From Lachnospiraceae bacterium (GTDB lineage Bacteria; Bacillota; Clostridia; Lachnospirales; Lachnospiraceae): a DNA stretch of 64,000 bases. Position numbers and translations under genes: made by a program. How positions within the stretch are numbered: position 1 is the first letter of the stretch; the number at the start of each line of letters is the position of its first letter. The stretch is taken from the NCBI GenBank assembly GCA_017427775.1, contig JAFRSD010000043.1, forward strand, positions 47,187-111,186, given 5' to 3'. Below, piece after piece: positions 28,336-38,161 of the stretch. Below the pieces are notes generated by a model. It saw only the letters and a list, made by a program, of their open reading frames with translations, had not been told where the DNA came from and did no database searches.

Positions 28336-28899
28336 TTATACGGTAAACAGTTCTCCGGTATACTGGATTCCGGTCCCGACACGCTTTGCTTCCTCGGGTG
28401 AAAATACGGAAAGCAGCGCCAGTGCAAACGGGATCGCAACACCCATTCCTTTACCGGTAATGATGTTGCCGTCAATGACAACGCTGTCACCGGACACCTT
28501 CGCGCCGAGGAGCTTGTCCTCGAAGCCCGGATAGCAGGTCGCTTTACGGCCTTTCAAAAGGCAATTCATACCGAGAACGCTCGGTGCCGCACAGATGGCC
28601 GTGATGTACTTTTCCGCATCGCGGTAAGCCATCAGAACATTACGAAGTCCTTCGTGCGCCATCAGTGCATTGGTTCCCTTCAAGCCGCCCGGAAGAACGA
28701 TCATGTCGCCGTCCAGACAGGCATCCTCATCAAACAGTACATCCGCTCCGAACGGAATCGCATGGGAGCCGAGAATCTCCTTCTTGCCGGTCACGGAAAC
28801 CGTAACCGTCTCGACGCCGCCTCTACGCAAAATATCAACAACAGTAAGCGCTTCGATCTCCTCCACGCCATTTGCCAAAAATACATAAACTTTAGCCAT
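28336..28899 (-). CDS. DJ-1/PfpI family protein (YajL/ThiJ-like)
   Basis: 187 residues from ATG 28899 (AGGAGG upstream). It carries the DJ-1 nucleophile Cys103 in ITAICAAPSVLG, the paired glutamate in NGVEEIEALT, and the PGG loop in IVLPGGLKG. Family members act as chaperones, glyoxalase-like or deglycation enzymes. Exact activity cannot be told from sequence. About 80 bases before the TPR-like gene. Confidence 0.9.
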   Translation of the reverse strand: MAKVYVFLANGVEEIEALTVVDILRRGGVETVTVSVTGKKEILGSHAIPFGADVLFDEDACLDGDMIVLPGGLKGTNALMAHEGLRNVLMAYRDAEKYITAICAAPSVLGMNCLLKGRKATCYPGFEDKLLGAKVSGDSVVIDGNIITGKGMGVAIPFALALLSVFSPEEAKRVGTGIQYTGELFTV

Positions 28900-29031
28900 A
28901 AACGCCTCCTTTTCCGTCATTATCAAACGGTTTTGCGTAATTTTCTGTACTGTATCATATTTTTACGGAAAATGCAATCTCGTTCTGCCCGAACGCTTCT
29001 TTCCTACATCCGGAAAAGATGGAAAATAACA

Positions 29032-29060
29032 TTGCGAAAACCTCCGGAAAGCATTATGAT
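29032..29060 (+). promoter_or_regulatory. Promoter of the GH51 gene
   Basis: TTGCGA (29032-29037), 17-bp spacer, TATGAT (29055-29060), about 50 bases before the TTG start. Confidence 0.7.
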
Positions 29061-29112
29061 AACAGTATTAACGTAATAACTTCGCCCGAAGGGCGACGAA
29101 GAGGAGGTTCCC

Positions 29113-30594
29113 TTGATTAACAAAAAACTGACCGTCAAGGCTTCCCAAAAGGGAGCGAAGATCAACAAGGAGATTTACGGACATTTTTCCGAGCATCTCG
29201 GCCGCTGCATCTATAACGGCATCTATGTCGGCGAGGATTCCGACATTCCGAACACGAGAGGCATGCGCAACGACGTTGTTGAAGCCATGAAAGAGATGGG
29301 TATTCCGGTACTCCGCTGGCCGGGCGGCTGCTTTGCCGACGAGTATCACTGGATGAACGGTATCGGACCGAAGGAAAGCCGTGTAAAGATGATCAACACG
29401 AACTGGGGCGGCGTAACCGAGGACAACAGCTTCGGTACCCACGAGTTCATGGATCTGTGTGACCAGATCGGCTGTGAGCCGTACATCAGCGGCAATGTCG
29501 GAAGCGGCACCGTTCGCGAGATGTCCGAGTGGATTGAATATATGACGAGCGATAACGTATCGCCGATGACCGACCTTCGTAAGAGGAACGGACGCGAGAA
29601 GCCGTGGCATCTGAAATACCTCGGTATCGGTAACGAGAACTGGGGCTGCGGCGGTTTCATGACGCCCGAGTACTATGCGAACCAGTACCGTCAGTTCCAG
29701 CAGTTCTGCAAGAACTACGGCGACAACAAGCTTTATAAGGTTGCCTGCGGCCCAAACGGCGGTGACACCGCATGGACCGACAAGCTCATGTCGATGCTTA
29801 ACCCGATGATCGCCGGTGCGATCAGTCTTCACTTCTATACCGTTCCTACCGGCAAATGGGAAGACAAAGGTCCCGCTACCGGATTCGACGAGAAGCTTTA
29901 CAACGAGACGATCCGCGAGACCCAGAAGATGGAGCCCATCATCATGGACCACCTTGCCGTAATGGACCGTCACGATCCGGACCACAAGATCGGTCTTGCC
30001 GTTGACGAATGGGGCTGCTGGTATAACGTTGAGGAAGGCACCAATCCGGGCTTCCTGTATCAGCAGAATACGATGCGTGACGCAATCGTTGCTTCTGTCA
30101 ACCTGAACATCTTCAACCGCCATGCGGACCGTATCGTAATGGCGAACATCGCGCAGGTCGTAAACGTTCTGCAGTCCGTCATCCTGACCGAAGGCTCGAA
30201 GATGCTGAAGACGCCTACCTACTATGTATTCAAAATGTACAAGCCGCATCAGGAGGCAGCTCTTGTCGAGGCAATGCTTGAGGATACCGCGTTCGATCAT
30301 GACGGCATCAGCTACACGGATGTTTCCGTTTCCGCTTCCGTTAAGGATGACACCCTCTTCGTAACACTGAGCAATGCAAACCTGAAGGAAAGCTACACCA
30401 TCGACACCGTTCTCGATGAAGCATTCGGTTCTTACGAGGCACGCATCCTGACCGGAGCGATGGGCGACCACAACACCTTCGATCAGCCCGACAACGTATT
30501 CGACAAAGCTTACGACGGCGTCAAGCTTTCCGGCAAGGAAGCTTCCATCGTTCTTCCGCCTGTCAGCGTTGTAACGATCGCATTCAAGAAATAA
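29113..30594 (+). CDS. Alpha-L-arabinofuranosidase, GH51
   Basis: 493 residues, TTG start with GAGGAGG 5 bases upstream. The GH51 (beta/alpha)8 barrel shows the acid/base Glu175 in [11 protein letters not shown] and the nucleophile Glu299 in DEWGCWY; the arginine/cysteine motif [15 protein letters not shown] is also present. The C-terminal beta domain ends in [10 protein letters not shown]. No signal peptide, so it hydrolyses arabinosyl units from imported oligosaccharides in the cytoplasm. No arabinose operon surrounds it; only a small Cys-rich gene follows. Confidence 0.95.
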   Translation: MINKKLTVKASQKGAKINKEIYGHFSEHLGRCIYNGIYVGEDSDIPNTRGMRNDVVEAMKEMGIPVLRWPGGCFADEYHWMNGIGPKESRVKMINTNWGGVTEDNSFGTHEFMDLCDQIGCEPYISGNVGSGTVREMSEWIEYMTSDNVSPMTDLRKRNGREKPWHLKYLGIGNENWGCGGFMTPEYYANQYRQFQQFCKNYGDNKLYKVACGPNGGDTAWTDKLMSMLNPMIAGAISLHFYTVPTGKWEDKGPATGFDEKLYNETIRETQKMEPIIMDHLAVMDRHDPDHKIGLAVDEWGCWYNVEEGTNPGFLYQQNTMRDAIVASVNLNIFNRHADRIVMANIAQVVNVLQSVILTEGSKMLKTPTYYVFKMYKPHQEAALVEAMLEDTAFDHDGISYTDVSVSASVKDDTLFVTLSNANLKESYTIDTVLDEAFGSYEARILTGAMGDHNTFDQPDNVFDKAYDGVKLSGKEASIVLPPVSVVTIAFKK

Positions 30595-30595
30595 T

Positions 30596-30850
30596 ATGGA
30601 TACAACGAAAATTCCCTGTCGGCGCTGCCTTTTCGAAGGCGTCGACAGGGACAAAGTAATGAATATGATTCAGGAATATTTAGAGGCGCTTTCCGATGAG
30701 GAACGCGCCTCCGATTCCTTATACCATGAACGGCTCAATGTCTGCGGCGGATGCTCCCGCCTGGAGAACGGACTCTGCGTAATGTGCGGCTGCTTCGTCC
30801 TCTACCGCGCCGGGAAGACCGACTCAAAATGTCCCGTAGACAAGTGGTAG
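30596..30850 (+). CDS. Small Cys-rich protein, DUF6171-like
   Basis: 84 residues. Eight cysteines in CRRC, CGGCS, GLCVMCGCFV and KCPVD suggest one or two metal sites. A middle helix (MIQEYLEALSDEERASDSLYHERLNVC) links them. It starts one base after the stop of the GH51 gene without a strong ribosome site, so translational coupling is likely. Similar short Cys-rich proteins (DUF6171) are known in Clostridia without a function. Confidence 0.75.
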   Translation: MDTTKIPCRRCLFEGVDRDKVMNMIQEYLEALSDEERASDSLYHERLNVCGGCSRLENGLCVMCGCFVLYRAGKTDSKCPVDKW

Positions 30851-30869
30851 CCTTCTCCGTCTGAATCTC

Positions 30870-32780
30870 TTAGGAGTTATTCTCTTCTGTGTTCTTCTCT
30901 TCTGCAGGTTCTTCCGGTGCGGAAACTCCTTCTTTCGGTTCCGCCCCTGCAATCTTCTTTCTGCTCCGATAATATATAGCAAGTCCGGCTGCTGCCAATA
31001 CCGCTACAACTGCGCCCGCTACGATTAGGATGATTGGAACAAGACTGTTCGTCTCCTTTTCCGCCTTATCTTCAGTGGATTCTTTCTCCTCAGTTGCCGT
31101 AGGTGAAGGGGTTGCCTCCCCGTTCGGAACTTCCGTCGGTTCAGGTGCCGAGGTCGGCGTGAGGGTTGCCGTAGGCGTAGGGGTCACAGTCGGTTCCGGA
31201 AGTTTTTCGAAAGTGACCGCGATTTCGGCATCTCCTTCCACACGAAACAGGTTTCCTTTCTCCTTTTCCGCATTTATCACACCGGTCACTTCTGCCAGCT
31301 GATAGCCCTCCTCCGGGGTAACTTTTACGAATGCGTACATCCTTCCGATGATCTGATTCCCGTCCAGTTTTCGGAAAGGATAGGTGTAATCTCCGTTAAC
31401 CAGCCGGATCGTGTCTTCTGAAGCCCCCGGCTGCATTTTCTCGTAATAGGGGATATCAATATTCCAATAGCTATTGCAGAAGAACAGTTCCGCCGTTCCG
31501 CCCTCTCCGACCGAAAGCGAAACCGTATGGAATTCCGGTGCTTTGTTGCAGACAAATGTGATCTTCTTCCCGGCACCGAGATAATCATCTGCGGGAACCG
31601 GATAAGACTTTCCGAGACTGTAAGTCGGAAGCGGAAGCGCCGCCGACCATTGACCGTTCTCAATAACCCAGAAATCCGCATTTCCGTCCCGGTCAATGTC
31701 ATAATAATCGGGCTTATCCGCCATTTCAAAAGCCTTCAGAGATTCTCTCAGTTTTTCGGGATAATAGTACCCCCAGTTCCCGATCTCTCCACTCATATCG
31801 ATTTTGTAAGGATTCCGGCTGACATTGAATTTCAATACGATACGATTATAGGGTAATCCGGGTGTTTCCTGCTTCAGCGTGAACGAGTCTTTAACACTGC
31901 GGAACGGGATCGCGCTGACCCACGTGCCGTCCCCCTGGAAATTAATCTCAATCTCGTAAGTTCCGTCCCCGTCCAGATCGATCAAACCGGGAAACCCGTC
32001 CCACTGCAGCGCTTCGGTAAGGCATATGATTTCTTCCTGCTTCAGGAAGCCGAAATCGCCGACATGAATCGTTCCCGTTCCCTGCGGTGCAAAAACGGCA
32101 TTCACGGTTACATCATGTGCCGGCATGACAAAACACTTGTAAAAATTTGTGAACTCGTAATCCGTGGGGAACTCCATATTGCCGGACTGCCAGTTCTTCA
32201 AATACTTACCGTTCGGGCATTGTGAAGCCTCAAGGTTTATGAGCGTTCCCGGCGCCGCCTTTACGATGTATTCCTTTTCCCCGTCACGATCCGGAAGCGT
32301 TCTGTATGCTTTGCATCCGTTCACCTTGATCGTGTATTCCTTCTTCACGTCGGAGGGTACCGGCTTAAACGTAACGGTTTTAAATCCGTTATCTTCCGCT
32401 CCCTGTAAAGTTACGGTTTTACGCAGGCTGTTTCCGGGAAGCGGTACCGCAAAAAGCTGCGGAATTCCGTACATCATATATCTTCTCGGGACAAATGCAA
32501 CGTCATAGGTCCCGTCTCCGTCAACATCCATCTGATAAGATTCCGAGTAATCATCGTCACCGGAAGCAAATGTCGCCATCCGTTCCGGATACTGCCTGAA
32601 AAGCATTCCCGTTTCAAATCCGCCCGGGCAGCGATAATACCCTTTATTCCCGAAATCAACGGTGAAAGAAAGCTTCTCTTCCTCCTGCCCATCCGTTCCT
32701 TCCGAAAAGGCGACCGGTACCGTGCCAATCATCAGCGCGCACAGAATGACGCTCCAAACCGTAAACATGATTTTTCTCAT
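30870..32780 (-). CDS. Membrane-anchored surface protein with three D-x-D-x-D modules
   Basis: 636 residues from ATG 32780 (AGGAAA site). Signal peptide, then three modules each with an acidic calcium-loop-like motif: DVDGDGTYDV, DLDGDGTYEI, DIDRDGNADF. Each is followed by a conserved P-x-R/Y-S-L/V-x-x-S/T-Y/F-T unit. A divergent InlB-type domain with FVMPAHDVTVNAVF lies between modules 1 and 2 and a second beta domain near 500. A TPTPTATLTP linker leads to a C-terminal membrane helix (IILIVAGAVVAVLAAAGLAIYY) and a short charged tail. Paralogue of the next gene and of 43097-45628. Function unknown; an adhesin or glycan-contacting role is inferred. Confidence 0.75.
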   Translation of the reverse strand: MRKIMFTVWSVILCALMIGTVPVAFSEGTDGQEEEKLSFTVDFGNKGYYRCPGGFETGMLFRQYPERMATFASGDDDYSESYQMDVDGDGTYDVAFVPRRYMMYGIPQLFAVPLPGNSLRKTVTLQGAEDNGFKTVTFKPVPSDVKKEYTIKVNGCKAYRTLPDRDGEKEYIVKAAPGTLINLEASQCPNGKYLKNWQSGNMEFPTDYEFTNFYKCFVMPAHDVTVNAVFAPQGTGTIHVGDFGFLKQEEIICLTEALQWDGFPGLIDLDGDGTYEIEINFQGDGTWVSAIPFRSVKDSFTLKQETPGLPYNRIVLKFNVSRNPYKIDMSGEIGNWGYYYPEKLRESLKAFEMADKPDYYDIDRDGNADFWVIENGQWSAALPLPTYSLGKSYPVPADDYLGAGKKITFVCNKAPEFHTVSLSVGEGGTAELFFCNSYWNIDIPYYEKMQPGASEDTIRLVNGDYTYPFRKLDGNQIIGRMYAFVKVTPEEGYQLAEVTGVINAEKEKGNLFRVEGDAEIAVTFEKLPEPTVTPTPTATLTPTSAPEPTEVPNGEATPSPTATEEKESTEDKAEKETNSLVPIILIVAGAVVAVLAAAGLAIYYRSRKKIAGAEPKEGVSAPEEPAEEKNTEENNS

Positions 32781-32855
32781 CTTTCCTACCCCCGAATAAC
32801 GTCTGATATTTTTCCCGTTCGCGGCCGGCGTTTCCCCGTTCCGTCTCATGGTCCG

Positions 32856-34661
32856 TTATTTCTTCTTTTTGTTCCGGATCAGAACCACAGCCGTCAGTCC
32901 GCCGATCAGAAGAAGCACGGGAATGATAATATAAAACGGATTAAACCCGTCTTCTCCCTTCTTTCCGGCATCCGTCTCATCTTCCTTAGGAGCGGCCGTC
33001 GGTGTAACATCCGCATCCTGCGTCGGTGTTACAGTCGGAGTCGGAGTTGCCGTCGGTGTCACCGTCGGCTCGGGTTCTTCAATCTTCTTAAACATTACCT
33101 TCAGAGCGGCATCCGTGTCCTTCAGAACGTACAAGTATCCTTTCTCTTCCCAAAGCCCGTTGCTTGTTACCTGATCGATCTCATATCCCTCATCCGGCGT
33201 GATCATCAGATAAATCACCATCTCCGGAAAGAGAAGGATGTCGTCGTCCTTTGCAAACTTCACATCCTTGCCCTTTATGCTCAACGTGAGCGCCGAATCA
33301 TCCACGGACTGCACCATAACGTATGCACTCGCCTCCGGTCTATCGAAATAAGCCCGGGTGTAATACATCTCGGCAGTTCCGCCTTCGCCTGTCTCGAGAG
33401 AAACCTTTACCGGCTTCATCTCATCCTTTAGGACAAATTTGATCGGATGCTTCCAATTATTCAGCTTGTTCGCAGGGATCGTATATGACTCTCCGCAGCT
33501 GTACGTGGCAAGAGGATAGAAGTAATTGCCGCCCGGTTCGAGCCAGATATCAAACTTTTCGTCACCGTTCAGGTCATAAAAACCCGGTTTTTCTGCAGAC
33601 TCAAACGGTTCCAAAAAGGAACTGAAGCTGATCTTCTCCTCAATGTTATAATAATTTTCAACCGGCTTACTGATATCCACTTCATACGGTTTCCGTCCGT
33701 CCGGGAAGTGAATCGTTACGCGGTTATACCGTTGCCCGGGGTTCTCTCCGGATATCGTATAAGACTCTCCGATACTGCGGTACGGATAAGACACCAGACG
33801 GAATTGCGTTCCGAGATTGCTCACCCAGACATCGTATGTCCCGTCGCCGTCGAAATCATACCGTATCTCCTCCCCCTTAATTGTCGTAAAGGCCCCCCAA
33901 AGGTCATTTGAAAGCCAATCATCATCTTTCGGATCCACCTCAATAATACCGGTTTCCTGCGGTGCCATAACGATTGTCAGTGTCACATCATGTGCCGGCA
34001 TCACGAAGGACAGCGCAAACTCCTGATCGGCGTCATACGGGAAATCCACATCGTTGCAATCGATTCTTCGCACATATTTTCCGCTTACCGGATCAGCAGA
34101 CACCAAGACAGCTTCGCCGGGTTTTGCTTTTATTACAGATGCAAAGTCCTCCGAAGACCAGGCTCCCTTTGCCTTACCGCCTTTGACCTTAACCGTATAC
34201 TCTTCTTTTACCTTGGTCTTCGGCGGAATAAACGTTATCGTCCCGAAAAGCCTGCTTGCCTCATTTCCCTCAATAACGATCTGTTCTTTCAGGCTGTTTC
34301 CGGGAAGCGGAACAATGACCCAGTTGCATCGGTAATCCATTCTCACATAGTAACGTAAAGATATTCCGATATCCTGCGTTCCGTCGCCGTCCAGATCGGC
34401 CTTGATATCCCATATATCGTCATCGTCCGATTGTACCTTTTCCCCGAGAAATGCCTCCCAGTCCTGCGCATAGCATTCCCTTTTCCCGAGTTCTTCCGAG
34501 TACCAATAACCTTTCTCTCCGAAATCAACCGTAAAGGACAGTTTCTCCGAAGCGTCCCCCTGCCCCGCGCTTTCCGCGGATACAGACCTCCCTTGAATCG
34601 GCAACAGGATTACGGCCGCTAAAACAAGTGCCGTAACCGCCTCACGGATTCTTCTTTTCAT
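32856..34661 (-). CDS. Membrane-anchored surface protein, paralogue of the downstream gene
   Basis: 601 residues from ATG 34661 (AGGGGGA site). Signal peptide; LSFTVDFGEKGYW opening shared with the next gene; modules DLDGDGTQDI, DFDGDGTYDV, DLNGDEKFDI; the SFVMPAHDVTLTIVM InlB-like segment; a TPTATPTPTVTPT linker; membrane helix FYIIIPVLLLIGGLTAVVLI; and RNKKKK stop-transfer. It is 75 bases upstream of its paralogue, a tandem duplication in one transcription unit. Function unknown. Confidence 0.75.
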   Translation of the reverse strand: MKRRIREAVTALVLAAVILLPIQGRSVSAESAGQGDASEKLSFTVDFGEKGYWYSEELGKRECYAQDWEAFLGEKVQSDDDDIWDIKADLDGDGTQDIGISLRYYVRMDYRCNWVIVPLPGNSLKEQIVIEGNEASRLFGTITFIPPKTKVKEEYTVKVKGGKAKGAWSSEDFASVIKAKPGEAVLVSADPVSGKYVRRIDCNDVDFPYDADQEFALSFVMPAHDVTLTIVMAPQETGIIEVDPKDDDWLSNDLWGAFTTIKGEEIRYDFDGDGTYDVWVSNLGTQFRLVSYPYRSIGESYTISGENPGQRYNRVTIHFPDGRKPYEVDISKPVENYYNIEEKISFSSFLEPFESAEKPGFYDLNGDEKFDIWLEPGGNYFYPLATYSCGESYTIPANKLNNWKHPIKFVLKDEMKPVKVSLETGEGGTAEMYYTRAYFDRPEASAYVMVQSVDDSALTLSIKGKDVKFAKDDDILLFPEMVIYLMITPDEGYEIDQVTSNGLWEEKGYLYVLKDTDAALKVMFKKIEEPEPTVTPTATPTPTVTPTQDADVTPTAAPKEDETDAGKKGEDGFNPFYIIIPVLLLIGGLTAVVLIRNKKKK

Positions 34662-34701
34662 CTTCTGATCCCCCTTTTCTTCTTTCCTTTCAAACGCACG
34701 A

Positions 34702-34727
34702 AACAGCCGTACTGCTGCACGGCTGTT
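34702..34727 (-). terminator. Hairpin after citrate synthase
   Basis: 9-bp perfect stem AACAGCCGT / ACGGCTGTT, 15 bases past the gltA stop. On the minus strand only TTT follows, so termination may be leaky. Confidence 0.55.
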
Positions 34728-34741
34728 CATGTATTGTTTAC

Positions 34742-36112
34742 TTATCTCTCATCGATCGGCACATAGTCGATCTCGTCGCACACGCTCTTATAGGCCGGAC
34801 GGATAATCTTTCCCGCGTTGATCAGTTCTTCCATGCGGTGCGCGCTCCAGCCCGCGACTCTCGCCACCGCGAAGATCGGGGTGTAGAGTTCCTCGGGCAG
34901 ACCTAACATCTGGTAGGCAAATCCGCTGTAAAAGTCCACGTTGGCGCTGACGCCCTTATACATGCGGCGCTCCGAAGCGATTACCTTCGGTGCCAGTTCT
35001 TCAACAAGCTGATAGAGGGCAAATTCCTTATGCATGCCCTTTTCCTCAGACAGCTTCTCTACAAAGCCCCGGAACATAACCGCACGTGGATCGGATACCG
35101 AATAGATGGCGTGTCCCATGCCGTAGATCAGGCCCGCACAGTCAAATGCCTCCTTGTGAAGAAGCGCCCGCAGATACGTCGCGACTTCCTCTTCGTCGGT
35201 CCAGTCCTTCACCTTTTCCTTCATATCGGCGAACATCTCGACAACCTTCATGTTCGCGCCGCCGTGCTTCGGTCCCTTTAAGGATCCGAGCGCCGCCGTC
35301 ATGGCCGCGTAGGTATCGGTTCCCGACGAGGTGACAACGTGCGTCGTAAAGGTCGAGTTATTACCGCCGCCGTGCTCTGCATGAAGGATCAGCGCGATAT
35401 CGAGAACCCGCGCCTCGAGTTCGGTATACTGACTGTCCGCACGCAGCAGATGCAATATGTTCTCCGCTGCGGAAAGGTCGGTTCTCGGACGGTGGATGAT
35501 CAAAGCCTCGTCCTTATAATAGTACCGGTGCGCATGGTAGCTGTACACGGTAAGCATCGGGAAGATAGAGATCAGCTGGATGCACTGGCGAAGCACATTC
35601 TCAAGCGATGTATCTTCCGGATTGGTGTCATACGAGTACAGGGTCAATACGCTTCGCGCAAGACCGTTCATCATATTCGCACTCGGTTTTTTCAGAATGA
35701 CGTCCCGGACAAAGCTGCTCGGAAGCGTCCTGTAATACCCTAACAGATTCGTAAAATCCGTAAGCTGCTTCCTGTCCGGAAGCTTTCCGAACAACAGAAG
35801 ATATACGGTCTCCTCGAAACCGAACCGGTTCTCGGAAACGCATCCCCTCACAATATCTTCCACATTGATTCCGCGGTAGAACAACTTGCCCGGGCATTGC
35901 TGCTCCACGCCGTCGACTACCTTCAGTGTGCGGATCTCGGATATTTCCGTAAGCCCCGCAAGTACTCCTTTACCGTTCAAGTCTCGGAGTCCGCGTTTCA
36001 CCTCATAACGGTTGTAAAGTTCCGGATCGATGTTGCTGTTCTCCCGACAGATGTCGGTCAGTCTGCGAATATCGTCCGTAATGTCCGAATAGTTCACGCG
36101 TTTAGTTGCCAT
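34742..36112 (-). CDS. gltA: Citrate synthase
   Basis: 456 residues. Catalytic residues sit in HAEHGGGNNSTF, GMGHAIYSVSDPRA and SANVDFYSG. The N-terminal 50 residues are longer than in hexameric Gram-negative enzymes and match the Clostridia type. It condenses acetyl-CoA and oxaloacetate to citrate, here probably for glutamate synthesis; no aconitase or isocitrate dehydrogenase gene is nearby. It may be read from the promoter of the small PqqD-like gene upstream. Confidence 0.95.
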   Translation of the reverse strand: MATKRVNYSDITDDIRRLTDICRENSNIDPELYNRYEVKRGLRDLNGKGVLAGLTEISEIRTLKVVDGVEQQCPGKLFYRGINVEDIVRGCVSENRFGFEETVYLLLFGKLPDRKQLTDFTNLLGYYRTLPSSFVRDVILKKPSANMMNGLARSVLTLYSYDTNPEDTSLENVLRQCIQLISIFPMLTVYSYHAHRYYYKDEALIIHRPRTDLSAAENILHLLRADSQYTELEARVLDIALILHAEHGGGNNSTFTTHVVTSSGTDTYAAMTAALGSLKGPKHGGANMKVVEMFADMKEKVKDWTDEEEVATYLRALLHKEAFDCAGLIYGMGHAIYSVSDPRAVMFRGFVEKLSEEKGMHKEFALYQLVEELAPKVIASERRMYKGVSANVDFYSGFAYQMLGLPEELYTPIFAVARVAGWSAHRMEELINAGKIIRPAYKSVCDEIDYVPIDER

Positions 36113-36190
36113 GGTGATTCCCCCTTTTCATCGGCAGCTTTTTGATTCTCCGGGATAAACCCATTATTATTCTATTTCAGCGCCTTTCTT

Positions 36191-36457
36191 TTACTCGATC
36201 AATGCACCGGAATTGCGAATTCCGTCCACAAACTTCTGCACCTGCTCACGGAAGAACTCTTCGGTTCCTTCGTATTTCTCCATCAGCTGCGCAACCATCT
36301 TGTCCTCGGTCGTATCTTCCTTCAGCATTTCCATCATGATCTTGCCGCTCTTGTTCATCTTCACAAGCGCGGAAAATTCCTCCGCATTCTCTCCGACCGC
36401 AACGGCAACATAACGGTCGCCGAGCTCACGGATAATAAACTCATACTTCAGTTTCAT
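36191..36457 (-). CDS. PqqD-like protein (RiPP recognition element fold), orphan
   Basis: 88 residues. IIRELGDRYVAVAVGENAEEF gives the beta-strands and the rest the three helices of a PqqD winged fold, with the typical LVKMNKSGKIMMEMLKE segment. PqqD domains usually deliver a precursor peptide to a radical SAM enzyme, or occur free in glycan- or peptide-related loci. No radical SAM or precursor gene is near. Own promoter at 36501-36530. Confidence 0.75.
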   Translation of the reverse strand: MKLKYEFIIRELGDRYVAVAVGENAEEFSALVKMNKSGKIMMEMLKEDTTEDKMVAQLMEKYEGTEEFFREQVQKFVDGIRNSGALIE

Positions 36458-36500
36458 CTTCTGTTCCTTTCTCCGCCGAAGCAGTCTTCTTACTTTATCG

Positions 36501-36530
36501 ATTATACAATACAGGTATGGCTGTTGTCAC
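36501..36530 (-). promoter_or_regulatory. Promoter of the PqqD-like gene
   Basis: Minus strand GTGACA (36525-36530), 18-bp spacer, TATAAT (36501-36506). The -35 sits in a TTGTC-N2-GACAA dyad (36524-36535). Confidence 0.6.
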
Positions 36531-36588
36531 GACAAATATGAAGACAAATGCCATGCGGCACCGGTATCGCAGGGAAACCTCATCCCTG

Positions 36589-38118
36589 TTACTTCTCATA
36601 TCCGATCAGATAGTAGCATCCGTTCTTGAACGGATAATCCTTCGGAAGATGCACATCGATATAATAGGTTCCCGCGCGCGGGATCACAAATGCGGCGTGC
36701 ATATAGGTATCGTCCTCAAAGTCGCGGATGTCGATCTGCGGGTCGCGGCGGACGAGAGTCTCCTTCATGACATTTCCCTCGGAATCCCTGATATACGCAT
36801 AGATATATTCATCATCGTCATGCCAGTACGCGGCAAGATATACACCGATCATGCAGTACTCATCCACATCGATCCGGAATACGTCAACCTCGCCCTTATT
36901 CAGATAAGCCGCGGTCCAGTAACCGTTCGCGAGCTTATTGGCGGTGGCGATGGTATCGTTGGACTCGAGTTCGATGGAGGACGCGATCTTGTACACTCCT
37001 TCCCCTTCATCGCCGGTCTCAACCGCCGTATAATGCGGCTTTACATTGGCTCCCGTCGCGTTGCCGAACTGATGGATCGTCATCACGTCGGAGCGGTCGA
37101 TATTCTGCAGTTCCTTGATGGAAACCGCGAAGTTCAGGTTCTGGCCGTCGGTCACCATGAAGGTATTGACGCCGAGCACTTCTCCGAACTCGTTGACGAG
37201 CGGGCCGCCGCTGTTGCCGTGTGAGATCGGGGCGGTTGTCTGGATGTATTCGACGCCGTCCATCACACGCGACGCCGTCGAAACAATACCGTTGCTGAAC
37301 GTGCCGGTCAGCCCGACCGAACTTCCGAGCGTGTATACGGTTTCGCCGGTCTTCACTTCACCCTCGAAGATCTTCACGGGCTTCGTATCGGAAGCAATCG
37401 TTCGGATCACGCAAAGGTCGATGTCCTTATCGAAACCCTCCACCTTCGAAACCATGTAATCGATTTCATTGTACATGATGATGTCGGCGGAATAAGCGCC
37501 CTCCATCACATGGTAATTGGTCAGCACCGTGCCGTTCTCATCGATGAAGAAACCCGAGCCAAGCGCAATGCCCTGACCGTTCTTGTCATACGTATGGATC
37601 TCTACCATGCTGTTCGAAAGCTCTGCGTAAACCTCCTCTGCGGTCGGCACGACGCGTTCCCATTTGGCCGTATATTCCGTGTCCTCGCGCACTATGGTAA
37701 GTTCCTTATCCCACCCGAGGAAGCGGTAGCCGTCCTTCTTTACGGAAGGCGCTGCGGGTCTCTTGCCGGAAGCGATCGACTGCTCCGTCTCGCCCGAAAC
37801 GAGCGTTCCGCCGTCCAGGTTGAACGTTACCTTAATGGCCTTCTTCCACTCGGCAACAACGATCGTATCCTTCGTGATATTGTAAAACTCCGTGTCCCAG
37901 CCGCCGAAGATATATCCTTCGCGTACTGCCGTCGGTTCCTTGGCCGCCTCGCCTTTCTCCACGGTCTGCGTGAGCGTTCCCGACACACGGGTACCGCCGT
38001 TCAGGTCAAATGTGACCTCATACGGTCCTTCCTTCTTTTGCTTGCCGCCGCAGCCGCCGAGCATCGTGATCAGTAAGACCGCCGTCAGCAGGAGCGCCGT
38101 AACTTTTCTCATCCTCAT
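36589..38118 (-). CDS. HtrA-like serine protease lipoprotein with InlB-type repeats and PPC domain
   Basis: 509 residues. Lipoprotein signal with lipobox LGGC (Cys23). Two Listeria-Bacteroides (InlB B) repeats at about 33-92 and 95-153 (VTFDLNGGT ... GGWD, VTFNLDGGT ... FLGWD). A trypsin-like protease domain at 165-330 has the triad His203 (TNYHVMEG), Asp234 (DIDLCVI) and Ser303 (HGNSGGPL). A C-terminal PPC-type domain follows (ESNDTIATANKLANG ... DVFRIDVDEYCMIG). No PDZ domain is present, unlike classical HtrA. It is predicted outside the membrane and is 43 bases after the SNF2 helicase gene. Confidence 0.85.
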   Translation of the reverse strand: MRMRKVTALLLTAVLLITMLGGCGGKQKKEGPYEVTFDLNGGTRVSGTLTQTVEKGEAAKEPTAVREGYIFGGWDTEFYNITKDTIVVAEWKKAIKVTFNLDGGTLVSGETEQSIASGKRPAAPSVKKDGYRFLGWDKELTIVREDTEYTAKWERVVPTAEEVYAELSNSMVEIHTYDKNGQGIALGSGFFIDENGTVLTNYHVMEGAYSADIIMYNEIDYMVSKVEGFDKDIDLCVIRTIASDTKPVKIFEGEVKTGETVYTLGSSVGLTGTFSNGIVSTASRVMDGVEYIQTTAPISHGNSGGPLVNEFGEVLGVNTFMVTDGQNLNFAVSIKELQNIDRSDVMTIHQFGNATGANVKPHYTAVETGDEGEGVYKIASSIELESNDTIATANKLANGYWTAAYLNKGEVDVFRIDVDEYCMIGVYLAAYWHDDDEYIYAYIRDSEGNVMKETLVRRDPQIDIRDFEDDTYMHAAFVIPRAGTYYIDVHLPKDYPFKNGCYYLIGYEK

Positions 38119-38161
38119 ATTGTTTCCTTCCCGACGAAGTTCCCCGCCTCGTCATCCCGCG

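Noticed and set aside
29068..30654. A 528-codon minus-strand open frame opposite the GH51 gene
   Set aside because: The plus strand encodes a complete GH51 enzyme with both catalytic residues. The antisense frame is a by-product of codon usage.
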